From Pelagihabitans sp963710535 (lineage in GTDB: Bacteria; Bacteroidota; Bacteroidia; Flavobacteriales; Flavobacteriaceae), in assembly GCA_963710535.1 (NCBI GenBank), contig CAVQAW010000004.1, positions 62,001 through 126,000 of the forward strand: a DNA stretch of 64,000 nucleotides. Direction: 5' to 3'. Of this stretch, positions 1 to 8,887 are shown piece after piece. How positions within the stretch are numbered: position 1 is the first letter of the stretch; each line of letters opens with the position of its first letter. Under the pieces are notes generated by a model that did not search any database, was not told where the DNA came from, and saw only the letters and a list, made by a program, of their open reading frames with translations. The position numbers and the translations under genes are program-made.

Positions 1-2684
1 AGTTTTTGGAGGAAAAACGGGAAAGTTTCCTGCAGTACATCGCTCCAAAAACCGTTGTTTTTGCAAAGAATACCGACTTGATCCTGAAACGCCTCGATGA
101 TTTCTTCCTTAAAGCGGAAGAAGCCTTTACCCGGTTGAATTCAGAGCTCAAACATGCCGAACCCATTGAATTGTTTGTAGATGGCGCCTTGATGCGCACC
201 CAGTTACAAGCATACCAACAGATACATTTGGGAGGCCTGTTCAGATCGGACAACCATCAGATGCGGCAGTGCGAAGTAATCGAATTTGAAACCAGGCCTC
301 AGCCTTCTTTCAACAAGAAGTTCGACCTATTGATCGAAAACCTAAATGAATATCGCCAAAATAACTACGATAACTATATCTTTTGTGCCACCCCGCAGCA
401 GGCCAAACGGCTGCACGATATTTTTGAGGAAGTGGCCGGAGATGTGCACTATAAAACCATAGTGCTTCCCCTATTTCAAGGTTTTATCGATGATCAACTG
501 AAAATCGTTTGTTATACCGACCATCAAATTTTCGAGCGGTACCACAAGTTCCACCTGAAAAATGGATATGCCAAAAAACAGGCCCTGTCGCTCAAAGAAC
601 TCAATAAACTGGAAATCGGGGATTACGTTACCCATATCGACCATGGCATCGGAAAGTTCGGTGGGCTCCAAAAAATCATGGTGGAGGGAAAACAACAGGA
701 GGCCATAAAATTGATGTACGGGGAGCGCGATATCCTATATGTGAGCATCCATTCGCTGCATAAAATATCGAAATTCAACGGTAAAGATGGGGCGGTGCCC
801 AAGATCTATAAGCTGGGATCCGGGGCATGGAAAAAAATCAAGGAAAAGACAAAGTCGCGGGTCAAAAAAATTGCCTTCGACCTGATCGCGCTGTATGCAA
901 AACGCCGATTGGAAAAAGGCCATGCCTACCACCCCGACAGCTACCTTCAAAACGAACTGGAAGCTTCATTTATCTACGAGGACACCCCCGATCAAAGCTC
1001 CGCTACAGATGACGTAAAAAGGGATATGGAGAGCGAACGGCCAATGGATAGGCTCATATGTGGGGACGTGGGCTTCGGGAAAACGGAGGTCGCCATTAGA
1101 GCAGCCTTTAAAGCAGTTGACAATGGCAAGCAGGTCGCCGTTTTGGTGCCCACCACCATTTTGGCTTTTCAGCACCATCGCACGTTTACCGAACGCTTGA
1201 AGGACATGCCGGTCTCGGTCGACTACCTCAATCGTTTCCGTACCACGAAAGAACGGCGTGAGACCCTGGATCGTTTGGCCTCCGGCAAAGTGGACATCAT
1301 CATAGGCACCCACCAGTTGGTGAACAAAAATGTAAAGTTCAACGATCTGGGGCTTCTCATCGTGGATGAGGAACAAAAATTTGGGGTCGCCGTAAAAGAC
1401 AAGTTGAAATCGATCAAGGAAAATGTGGACGTCCTCACCCTTACCGCTACCCCGATTCCGCGCACACTCCAGTTCAGTCTTATGGCGGCAAGGGATCTCT
1501 CGGTGATCAACACCCCCCCGCCCAATCGATATCCTATCGAGAGTCAGGTCATACCGCTTTCTGAAGAAATCATCAGGGATGCCATCAGTTATGAAATACA
1601 GCGGGGCGGACAGGTCTTCTTCATTCATAACCGGATCGAAAACATCAAGGAGGTGGCCGGCATGATACAGCGTTTGGTCCCCGATGCCAAAATAGGGATC
1701 GGGCATGGCCAGATGGAGGGCAAAAAGTTGGAGACGCTCATGCTCTCGTTTATGAACGGCGCTTTTGATGTGCTGGTTTCCACGACCATTGTGGAAAGCG
1801 GCCTCGATGTGACCAATGCAAATACGATTTTCATCAACAATGCCAATAATTTTGGATTGAGCGACCTGCACCAAATGCGGGGCCGTGTCGGTCGCAGCAA
1901 TAAAAAAGCATTTTGCTATTTCATCACGCCTCCCTATGAGGTGATGACCGCAGATGCCCGAAAGCGGATCCAGGCCTTGGAGCAATTTACGGAATTGGGC
2001 AGCGGGTTCCATATCGCGATGAAGGATCTTGAAATCAGGGGCGCCGGCGATCTTTTGGGCGGGGAACAGAGCGGATTCATCAATGAGATCGGTTTTGAGA
2101 CCTACCAAAAAATATTGTCGGAAGCCATTGATGAATTGAAAGAAAACGAATTCAAACAACTCTATGAGGAAGTGGAGGGCCACCATGAAAAAGTATTTGT
2201 GAAGGATACCCAAATCGATGCTGATTTTGAATTATTGTTCCCGGACGACTATATCAACAACATTACCGAAAGGCTGAACCTGTACACCGAACTCAACCAG
2301 GTGAAGGATGAAGAGGGGTTGAATCGATTTGAGGCGCAACTGACCGACCGTTTCGGTGATCTGCCCACCCAGGCCGAAGACCTTTTATCCTCCGTTCGCC
2401 TTAAATGGATAGCCAATGGAATGGGACTGGAAAAATTAGTGCTCAAAAAGGGCAAAATGGTCGGCTATTTTATAGCGGACCAACAATCTGAATATTTTCA
2501 AAGTGCAACCTTTACCAAAATATTGCAGTTTGTTCAAGCAAATGCCAAGAGTTGCACGCTGAAGGAAAAACAGACCCGCAACGGACTCAGGTTGTTGTTG
2601 GTCTTTGAGGGCATCAATACGCTCGAGAAGGCATTGAAGGCCATGCGCCCATTTGAGGTCGGCACACCGGTCATGTCGTCCTAA
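1..2684 (+). CDS. mfd: Transcription-repair coupling factor Mfd, 5' end cut off by the window
   Basis: Mfd is a cytoplasmic DNA translocase. It pushes stalled RNA polymerase off damaged template and recruits UvrA for nucleotide excision repair. The open frame enters from the window edge, and 893 codons plus the stop remain. The family is usually about 1,100-1,150 residues, so roughly the first 220-250 (the UvrB-like region) lie outside. Visible in order: the RNA-polymerase-interacting CarD-like segment (LEIGDYVTHIDHGIGKFGG, about residues 200-220), Walker A GDVGFGKTEVA (about 352-362), the DEEQ box (about 454), the helicase motif QMRGRVGRS (about 622), and the C-terminal TRCF domain. It is intact where visible. 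A 415-residue open frame on the opposite strand is a shadow of this gene. Confidence 0.97.
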   Translation, partial: FLEEKRESFLQYIAPKTVVFAKNTDLILKRLDDFFLKAEEAFTRLNSELKHAEPIELFVDGALMRTQLQAYQQIHLGGLFRSDNHQMRQCEVIEFETRPQPSFNKKFDLLIENLNEYRQNNYDNYIFCATPQQAKRLHDIFEEVAGDVHYKTIVLPLFQGFIDDQLKIVCYTDHQIFERYHKFHLKNGYAKKQALSLKELNKLEIGDYVTHIDHGIGKFGGLQKIMVEGKQQEAIKLMYGERDILYVSIHSLHKISKFNGKDGAVPKIYKLGSGAWKKIKEKTKSRVKKIAFDLIALYAKRRLEKGHAYHPDSYLQNELEASFIYEDTPDQSSATDDVKRDMESERPMDRLICGDVGFGKTEVAIRAAFKAVDNGKQVAVLVPTTILAFQHHRTFTERLKDMPVSVDYLNRFRTTKERRETLDRLASGKVDIIIGTHQLVNKNVKFNDLGLLIVDEEQKFGVAVKDKLKSIKENVDVLTLTATPIPRTLQFSLMAARDLSVINTPPPNRYPIESQVIPLSEEIIRDAISYEIQRGGQVFFIHNRIENIKEVAGMIQRLVPDAKIGIGHGQMEGKKLETLMLSFMNGAFDVLVSTTIVESGLDVTNANTIFINNANNFGLSDLHQMRGRVGRSNKKAFCYFITPPYEVMTADARKRIQALEQFTELGSGFHIAMKDLEIRGAGDLLGGEQSGFINEIGFETYQKILSEAIDELKENEFKQLYEEVEGHHEKVFVKDTQIDADFELLFPDDYINNITERLNLYTELNQVKDEEGLNRFEAQLTDRFGDLPTQAEDLLSSVRLKWIANGMGLEKLVLKKGKMVGYFIADQQSEYFQSATFTKILQFVQANAKSCTLKEKQTRNGLRLLLVFEGINTLEKALKAMRPFEVGTPVMSS

Positions 2685-2892
2685 CAACCCAGCAAGAGGG
2701 ATATTGAAGTTCGTTTCGGCCCTGCTAATGGATCTATCTTTAAGCTGATTGTCATTGCGATTGTCCCGCTTGGTTTTGAATACCCTCGCAGTACGATTTA
2801 TTGAAATTTTGATTACCTTGTAAGGGTCTAATAAAAGCAGGGAAGACCGGCACTTATATTGGATAACTTTAACCTGTTAAAAGCGCAGTTAC

Positions 2893-3216
2893 ATGAATTT
2901 TAATCAAGCCGAAAAACTGGCCATAGTGAAAGCGATAGACGAGGTAATAATGGCCGATCACCGGGTCGATGCCGGTGAAATTTCCATTTTGAACCAACTC
3001 ATGCACATTCTCCAATTCGACTCAAAATTGATCGAGGACGCCAGAGACATCGATGCACAGGAAGGATTGGCAATACTCAACGCCATGCCCGATCATAAAA
3101 AAAGGGCATTGGCCCTGCTCCTTGAAGAAATGGCAAATGCCGACGGGCGGGTCGATGAAGTAGAGATAGAATTGATCTTAAACCTCTACCATGCCATTGG
3201 CATAAAGCTGGAGTAA
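2893..3216 (+). CDS. TerB-like (tellurite resistance TerB superfamily) small protein
   Basis: A 107-residue, all-helical, acidic cytoplasmic protein. The paired segments EVIMADHRVDAGEI and EMANADGRVDEVEI are the duplicated acidic metal-binding-like loops (ADxxVDxxE) typical of TerB/DjlA-type domains, so the family call rests on seen motifs. The exact role is unknown; family members bind metal and act in stress-related complexes. No signal peptide or membrane segment is visible. It stands alone: 208 bases separate it from mfd and about 107 bases from the next gene, and no terminator was seen on either side. Confidence 0.75.
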   Translation: MNFNQAEKLAIVKAIDEVIMADHRVDAGEISILNQLMHILQFDSKLIEDARDIDAQEGLAILNAMPDHKKRALALLLEEMANADGRVDEVEIELILNLYHAIGIKLE

Positions 3217-3323
3217 GCATTGAGGCAGTCCGATATTTCATCTTGGGCCAACCGTGATCAAAGTCCGGGCAGGCCCCTTAAACTCTGGCAGCATAGGTTG
3301 CTGCCCATAATCCCGCAAAAATT

Positions 3324-4625
3324 ATGGCGATAAAAAATCCTGTCTTCCTATTATTACCCTGTCTTTTTATCTCTATGCTTTCCTGCCGCCAGGCAGCTGA
3401 TAGTTCGGCATCCACCGAAACCGAGATCGCATATTTGGTCGACCGTTCGGCCGTGGCAAGGATAGATTCGATATTGAGCCAATTTGTAGCGTCGGGCAAT
3501 ATTGCCGGCGTCTCTGCCCTGATCTTTGAAAAGGACAAGGAGGTTTATTTCAATGCTTTTGGACAAGCCGACCGCGAAGCTCAAAAGCCCATGTCGCGCA
3601 ACACCATTGTACAGATCTATTCGATGACCAAACCGATTACGGGCGTTGCCTTGATGACGCTTTACGAACAGGGCAAATTTGATCTTGACGATCCCATATC
3701 GAAGTATGCGCCCGAGTTTGCCAACATGCAGGTGTATAAAGGCGTCGATGCGAAAGGCAAGATAATCTTGGAAGCCCTTGATAGGCCCATCACCATTCGC
3801 GATGTGACCCGCCATACGGCAGGTTTTCCAAACCGGCCCAACATTCCGGGCCTAAGTGAAGTGTTGGCCGAAGCCAACCCAATGGACCGTAACAACACCC
3901 TTACCCAAATGGCCGAAAAATTGGGCCAGGTACCCTTGTGGTTCCAACCGGGAACGCAATGGGAATATGGCCCATGTGTTGATGTGCAGGCTTTTCTGGT
4001 GGAAAGGATATCGGGCTTGCCTTATGGCGAATATGTGCGGCAGTATGTGCTTGATCCGATGAAAATGCAGGAAACACGCTATTACATTCCCGAAGTAGAC
4101 CGTCAACGGTTTGCCGCCCTCTATCGGAGAACGGGAGAAGGTAGCCTAGAACGGGATACGGTCACCTATAGCAACTATACCGAACATTGGCCACTCACGC
4201 GGGGCGGTTCAGGACTTACCTCAACCCTTGATGACTATATGCGCTTTGCCAGGATGTTGGTACATAGCGGCAGCCTTGATTCGGTCACCATTCTTAAACC
4301 CGAAACGGTGAAACTGATGGCCACCAACCAGCTCGCAGACAGCATCACGGAACGCAACTTCCTGCCCAGCAAAGGGCAGGTGGGCTTTGGTATCGACTTT
4401 GCCGTTCGGTTGGCGCCACCGGCCACGGCCGGAGAAAACAATGGCGTAGTCGGTGAATTCTTTTGGGATGGGGCCGCCAGCACTTTGTTCTGGGTAGATC
4501 CCGTGAACGAGATTACCGCGGTGCTATTTGTTCAACTGTTCCCCTATGATCAAATCGGTCTGCATAAAGGCTTCCGCGATGCGGTTTATGGCCCGATCAA
4601 CGAAATCAAGGTGGCAAACCAATAA
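3324..4625 (+). CDS. Exported serine hydrolase, beta-lactamase (class C/EstB) fold, lipoprotein
   Basis: A 433-residue hydrolase of the beta-lactamase/penicillin-binding-protein superfamily. An N-terminal hydrophobic stretch ends in SMLSC, a lipobox, so export and lipid anchoring are inferred. The catalytic SxxK is S100-M-T-K103. The tyrosine motif appears as WEYGPCVD (about residue 213), where the usual YxN has a Pro in third place. The third motif (KTG in true beta-lactamases) is replaced by FFWDGAAST, as in esterase-like members, so antibiotic hydrolysis is not predicted; ester or peptide substrates are more likely. The gene at 39510 is a related protein with SQTK at the same place. ATG at 3324 puts the signal peptide at the N-terminus. 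Confidence 0.87.
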   Translation: MAIKNPVFLLLPCLFISMLSCRQAADSSASTETEIAYLVDRSAVARIDSILSQFVASGNIAGVSALIFEKDKEVYFNAFGQADREAQKPMSRNTIVQIYSMTKPITGVALMTLYEQGKFDLDDPISKYAPEFANMQVYKGVDAKGKIILEALDRPITIRDVTRHTAGFPNRPNIPGLSEVLAEANPMDRNNTLTQMAEKLGQVPLWFQPGTQWEYGPCVDVQAFLVERISGLPYGEYVRQYVLDPMKMQETRYYIPEVDRQRFAALYRRTGEGSLERDTVTYSNYTEHWPLTRGGSGLTSTLDDYMRFARMLVHSGSLDSVTILKPETVKLMATNQLADSITERNFLPSKGQVGFGIDFAVRLAPPATAGENNGVVGEFFWDGAASTLFWVDPVNEITAVLFVQLFPYDQIGLHKGFRDAVYGPINEIKVANQ

Positions 4626-4701
4626 CTTTCTACTATTTTCCAAGTTCCCCCATCCCAATCGAGCAAAGCAGCTGCCTCATTTAGCCCGATTTTTTAATAG
4701 T

Positions 4702-4732
4702 TTCGGCATCATTCGAAATGGTTTACATTTGT
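4702..4732 (+). promoter_or_regulatory. Candidate flavobacterial promoter for the TlpA-like gene
   Basis: TACATTTG at 4725-4732 matches the Bacteroidota -7 box TAnnTTTG exactly. TTTC at 4702-4705 is one base off the -33 box TTTG, 19 bases upstream. Transcription would begin about 10 bases downstream, shortly before the ATG at 4758. Found by eye. Confidence 0.45.
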
Positions 4733-4757
4733 GCTGATTTTTGAAGCACCGAGCACC

Positions 4758-6077
4758 ATGGCTATAAAGCAAACCCTTTTACTATTTCTAATGGCTTGTG
4801 CTGTCCAGGCACAACACAAGATTTCCGGCACCTTTACACCCGCCAAAGACTATACCTGGGTCATCGCATATCGAATCATGCCGGGTACCCAAGCCTATAT
4901 TGCCGATACCGCGGTCAACAACGGCAACTTTACCCTGACGTTGCCTACATCGGCTGGACCGGGGACCTATAGACTGGTGTACGCGGTACCCCAAGAGCAG
5001 TTCTATTTTGATGTACTGTACGATGGCAAGGAGGATATCCAGGTAAATTTCGACGCCCAAAATGGACCTACCTACAGCGCATCGGAGGAGAACAAAATCT
5101 ATAATGCCTATTTCAAGGAAATCACCGCGCTCAAACAGATGTTCATCGATTATTATAAAGACGGGAGTACGGATAGGGCTGCCTATCAGAAATTGATCCA
5201 ACAATCGAACCAGGCGCAGGCCGCCTACGAAGAAAGTACCAAAGGGATGTTGGTGCATGAATTTATTGTAGCCAACAGGCCATATATCCCAACCAAATAT
5301 GAGACCGAGCAAGCCTATTGGCAAAACAAAAAAACCCATTATTTCGATTTTTTCGACCTTACGAACCCAACGCTCCAGGCGTCCGGCTTTCTTCCCGATA
5401 GGGTGAATGGGTATGTGTTCACCGCCATCAGCTCGGCCGTAAAAACCAAGGCCGAATCCGAAAGGGATTACCAAACGAACATCGAGACGGTCAATGGAAA
5501 GTTACAGGGAACCGACCCCATGTTCCAACAACATGTAATGTATGGCCTATGGTCAAAGGCAGCCTCTTTTGGTTTTGATGAAACTTCCGATCATATCTTC
5601 AACACCTATTTAAAATCCCTTGCGAAGAAGACCAGCAATCAAAAGATCATCGATGACATCGAGAAGCACAATCGATTGCGGTTTGGGGCTAAGGCACCAG
5701 AAATTGTATGGCAGGATGGTGAGCTGACCAAAAAGCTCAGTGAATTGGAGGGTGCGGATTGTTATGTTCTGATTTTTTGGAGCAGTACCTGTTCGCACTG
5801 CCTAAGTGAATTGCCCCCTTTGAACAAGAAGATGGCGTCTTTCAAAAATGTAAAGGTCATCGCGGTGGGCATGGAAGATGATGCGGTTAACTGGAAATTG
5901 GAATCGGTCAAACTATCGGGATTTGAACATGCGATAGCTTTAGGGAAATGGGAGAGTGAATACGCAAAAAGTTATGCGATAAGTCAGACCCCCACCTATT
6001 TTGTGCTCGACAAGGACAAGCAGATTATAGCCAAACCCGAAAATGATACCGCCTTGGTGCAATTTTTATCACAGTAA
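4758..6077 (+). CDS. TlpA/ResA-like thioredoxin-fold protein with N-terminal DUF4369-like domain
   Basis: An exported thiol-disulfide protein of 439 residues. A signal peptide (MAIKQTLLLFLMACAVQAQ) is followed by a beta-rich region that resembles the DUF4369 domain of Bacteroidota TlpA-like proteins, then a long helical middle. The C-terminal thioredoxin fold begins near residue 300. Its redox motif is WSSTCSHC (CSHC), and the cis-Pro segment is SQTPTYFVLD. The family reduces or isomerises disulfides in the periplasm, for example in cytochrome c maturation; the partner here is unknown. I chose the ATG at 4758 over the one at 4731 because it starts the signal peptide cleanly and lies behind the promoter-like box. 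Confidence 0.82.
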   Translation: MAIKQTLLLFLMACAVQAQHKISGTFTPAKDYTWVIAYRIMPGTQAYIADTAVNNGNFTLTLPTSAGPGTYRLVYAVPQEQFYFDVLYDGKEDIQVNFDAQNGPTYSASEENKIYNAYFKEITALKQMFIDYYKDGSTDRAAYQKLIQQSNQAQAAYEESTKGMLVHEFIVANRPYIPTKYETEQAYWQNKKTHYFDFFDLTNPTLQASGFLPDRVNGYVFTAISSAVKTKAESERDYQTNIETVNGKLQGTDPMFQQHVMYGLWSKAASFGFDETSDHIFNTYLKSLAKKTSNQKIIDDIEKHNRLRFGAKAPEIVWQDGELTKKLSELEGADCYVLIFWSSTCSHCLSELPPLNKKMASFKNVKVIAVGMEDDAVNWKLESVKLSGFEHAIALGKWESEYAKSYAISQTPTYFVLDKDKQIIAKPENDTALVQFLSQ

Positions 6078-6122
6078 CCCGATTTATAGAGGGCAAAAAG
6101 GCGCCTTTGCATCAGTTTTGTG

Positions 6123-6782
6123 CTAAAGGGTCTTCAAATCCTTAATGGTCTTAAAGGCGACATCCACTTGGTCATCATTGACCAATATGGTGAATTCATT
6201 GGTGGTCGAAATCACTTCATAAAGCACGATGCCTTCCCAAGCCAAACGCTGGAAAATAAAATAGTAAATTCCGGGAACGGAGACGTTCTCTGCCGGCAAT
6301 TTTACGGTTATCGAAGAAAGGTTTTCGGCCTTTTGCGTGCATTTTTCGGCCTTGAAGAATTTTTCCACGGCGGCATCCATACTATTGCTCAAAACAATGT
6401 TCATCTCATTGACACCTCTGGAGGAGGTATAAAAAACATCAAGGTTGTCATTCACCTCTTCCAGTAGTTTGGCCTGTTGCGATAAAATGGTATCGGATAC
6501 CAGGAAGGTAAAATCGGTCAAGGATGACCTAACGGTGATCTCCCCAATATTCTTTAAGACCTTTACAATTTTATGCGTGGCCCTGAACTCAAGATCGTCC
6601 GACAAACGCTTGAGCGCCATCACGATGGCCCCATTGCGAACATCCTTGCCCAGTTCGTCCTGTATTTCAGGTTTCATGATCCTGGACAGCGAGGTAAGAT
6701 TGATGATGCCCTGGGCCAAGGCACTCTGTAAAAATGGCTTTTTCTTGATATAATTCTCAACAACTGAGGAAATGGTCTTCAT
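6123..6782 (-). CDS. ACT-domain protein, aspartate-kinase-like regulatory domains only
   Basis: A 219-residue cytoplasmic protein. After a helical N-terminus (residues 1 to about 95) come two segments with the ACT-like beta-alpha-beta pattern: VGNIGEITVRSS through YTSSRGVNEMNIVLS, and SSITVKLPAENVSVPGIYYFIFQ through ISTTNEFTILV. ACT domains bind small ligands such as amino acids. The order resembles the regulatory half of aspartate kinases without the kinase, and such genes are often mislabelled aspartate kinase; no kinase motif is present. I chose the ATG at 6782 because the extension to 6812 looks non-coding. It lies 52 bases downstream of the yraN-like gene and probably shares its transcript. 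It converges with the TlpA-like gene. Confidence 0.7.
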   Translation of the reverse strand: MKTISSVVENYIKKKPFLQSALAQGIINLTSLSRIMKPEIQDELGKDVRNGAIVMALKRLSDDLEFRATHKIVKVLKNIGEITVRSSLTDFTFLVSDTILSQQAKLLEEVNDNLDVFYTSSRGVNEMNIVLSNSMDAAVEKFFKAEKCTQKAENLSSITVKLPAENVSVPGIYYFIFQRLAWEGIVLYEVISTTNEFTILVNDDQVDVAFKTIKDLKTL

Positions 6783-6834
6783 TTTTTGGAATGCTTTTGC
6801 CAAATATAACAAAATGTTATAAATAGAACAAGGC

Positions 6835-7194
6835 TTAAAAATGATAAAAGGCGCCTTCCAAATGCTCTATTTTAAAAATCCTTGCGTTCTTGAGTATGGC
6901 GATGATGTCGAAACGCACCTCAACATCCAGATTTCTTTCATTAACAAAATGGTCTGCCGTCGTCACCAAAAGTGCGATCTTTTTCCGGCTCACCGACTCC
7001 GCAATATTCATGATGCGGTCATTGCGCCGTGCGCGGACTTCCACCATGGCCAAGAGGTCATTTTTTCGGGCAATGATATCGATTTCCCCCTTGAGATACC
7101 TATAATTTCGATAGACCACTTCATAACCTTTCTCAATCAAATGGGCCACTGCTATTTCCTCCCCCTGTTTGCCGAATTCGTTGTGTTGCCCCAT
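6835..7194 (-). CDS. YraN/UPF0102 family nuclease-like protein
   Basis: A 119-residue protein of the UPF0102 (YraN) family, which has a Holliday-junction-resolvase/restriction-endonuclease-like fold. Its function is unproven in most bacteria. Seen: the opening GKQGEEIAVAHLIEKGYEVVYRNYR; the catalytic-type core GEIDIIARKNDLLAMVEVRAR, corresponding to the E-x(n)-D-x(n)-ExK pattern (here EVR rather than EVK); and the C-terminal EVRFDIIAI strand. Length is normal for the family. The start at 7194 (MGQHNEFGKQGEE) fits the family; the 8-residue upstream extension does not. It is the first gene of a two-gene minus-strand unit with the ACT gene. Confidence 0.85.
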   Translation of the reverse strand: MGQHNEFGKQGEEIAVAHLIEKGYEVVYRNYRYLKGEIDIIARKNDLLAMVEVRARRNDRIMNIAESVSRKKIALLVTTADHFVNERNLDVEVRFDIIAILKNARIFKIEHLEGAFYHF

Positions 7195-7391
7195 GTTGTC
7201 TTCTATTGATTTTAACAAAATTTGTGCATTTCATCGAAAATATCTGCATATTAACCTGCCATTTGCCCCAAACATTGTAAATTCACCTTCCATACAACGA
7301 AAATATATGAAATAACATACTATCCAAAAGCCTTTAGCGTTTAAGAAACTGCCCCTACGCACATGAACTGTTCTTAAAGCCTAAAAAAACT

Positions 7392-8876
7392 ATGGAATAC
7401 TTCGTTAATTGTAACACATCTCCCATTGATGCTTACACCACCCCCTTGGATAAAATCAAGGCGGCTCACTTGTACAGAAGACTCGGGTTCAGTGCCTCAG
7501 TACAGACCATCGACGCGGCAATCGGTTCCAATGCGGGAACCTTGGTCGATAACCTGATCAATCAAGCCCTCGGTTTGCCCCCTTTGGCACCCCCTGCCTG
7601 GGCCGATTGGACCGATGCCAACTACCCTGCCGATGACGATGCGGCAAATGCAGTTCGCAATGCGCAGAGGAGTGAATGGAGACTGGCTTATACCAACGCC
7701 CTGCTCGACAATAACCTCAGAGACCGTTTGAGCTTCTTCTGGAGCAACCATTTCGTGACCGAAGTGGGAATATACAACTGTAACTCCTTCCTTTATTATT
7801 ATATCAATTGTCTACAACGAAATGCCATCGGCAATTTCAGGACCTTTGTGAGCGAAGTGGGGTTGACCAGTGCCATGCTCTTTTACCTTGACGGTGCCTA
7901 CAATAACGGTGACAATCCCAATGAAAATTATGCCCGCGAGCTATACGAACTTTTCACCTTGGGCGAGGGCAACAACTATACCGAACAAGATATCATCGAA
8001 ACAGCCCGGGCCCTTTCAGGTTATGTAGAAAGGGGTGAAATAGGGTGTACCCAAGTTACCTTTGATGCCACAAAGCACGACACAGGCAGCAAAACCATTT
8101 TGGGCCAAACCGGAAATTGGGGATATGACGACGTGATCAACATCCTATTTCAACAGCGATCTAACGAAATCGCGGAATTTATCTGTAGGAAACTTTATGA
8201 ATTCTTTGTACACCCCGATTCCAGGGATGCGACAGGGAATGCCCAGGAGATCATAGACGCCATGGCGACTACCTTCGTGACCAATAACTTTGAATTGGCA
8301 CCTGTATTATCACAATTGTTCAAGAGCCAGCACTTCTTCGACGACACCACCGTTGGGGTAATCATCAAGAGTCCGTTCGACATGTACCTCAACCTGATCA
8401 AGGAGACCAGTTTCTCTTATGACGACACCACGCTGGGCAGGGTCATCGACTCTTGTAACCTCTTGAGCCAGGAACTTTTTTCACCTGTGGATGTGGCCGG
8501 ATGGCAGCGCGACAGGACATGGATCAATACGAATTTCATGATTGGCCGCTGGTTGACCAGTGAAATGTTCGTGGAAGCGTTCTGGAGCAATGATCAGGAA
8601 CAGTTCAGGACTTTCGGCATCGCTGTTACTGGCCCGAACGGGGCCACCACCAACGATCCGGAGGAGGTCACCAGGGCGATTGTTGACAAAATAACTCCAA
8701 AAGGCCTGCTTACCACGGTTGATTACGGCGCGGCCATCTCAGTATTCCGAGAACCCTATGAATCGGATATGGTATATCAGAACGGATCTTGGAACATGAT
8801 GCTTCCCAACGCCGATTCACAAGTATACCTACTCCTACTTCACCTTGTAAGACAACCCGAATTTCAACTAAAATAA
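7392..8876 (+). CDS. DUF1800 domain-containing protein
   Basis: A 494-residue member of DUF1800. The family is recognised from AAHLYRRLGFSAS near the N-terminus, LSFFWSNHF (about residue 117), NENYARELYELFTLGEG (about 177-193) and the following TARALSGY. Its molecular activity is unknown. In Bacteroidota and Planctomycetota it is nearly always encoded just before a DUF1501 protein, as here, and the two are thought to work together in or outside the periplasm. I see no convincing signal peptide; the N-terminus starts almost directly with the domain. It lies 11 bases before the DUF1501 gene, so the two are surely one transcript. Confidence 0.88.
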   Translation: MEYFVNCNTSPIDAYTTPLDKIKAAHLYRRLGFSASVQTIDAAIGSNAGTLVDNLINQALGLPPLAPPAWADWTDANYPADDDAANAVRNAQRSEWRLAYTNALLDNNLRDRLSFFWSNHFVTEVGIYNCNSFLYYYINCLQRNAIGNFRTFVSEVGLTSAMLFYLDGAYNNGDNPNENYARELYELFTLGEGNNYTEQDIIETARALSGYVERGEIGCTQVTFDATKHDTGSKTILGQTGNWGYDDVINILFQQRSNEIAEFICRKLYEFFVHPDSRDATGNAQEIIDAMATTFVTNNFELAPVLSQLFKSQHFFDDTTVGVIIKSPFDMYLNLIKETSFSYDDTTLGRVIDSCNLLSQELFSPVDVAGWQRDRTWINTNFMIGRWLTSEMFVEAFWSNDQEQFRTFGIAVTGPNGATTNDPEEVTRAIVDKITPKGLLTTVDYGAAISVFREPYESDMVYQNGSWNMMLPNADSQVYLLLLHLVRQPEFQLK

Positions 8877-8887
8877 TACCTACGACT

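Noticed and set aside
966..2213. A 415-codon open frame on the minus strand inside mfd
   Set aside because: The plus-strand frame encodes a fully conserved Mfd helicase; the antisense frame has no recognisable domain and is a by-product of host codon use.
3324..4625. Antibiotic beta-lactamase
   Set aside because: The SxxK motif is present, but the YxN and KTG positions are replaced by YGP and WDG, as in esterase-like relatives. The same holds for the gene at 39510.
6097..6115. AAAGGCGCCTTT palindrome between convergent genes as a terminator
   Set aside because: It is a loop-less palindrome with no following T-run; it may help convergent termination, but the evidence is too weak to list.
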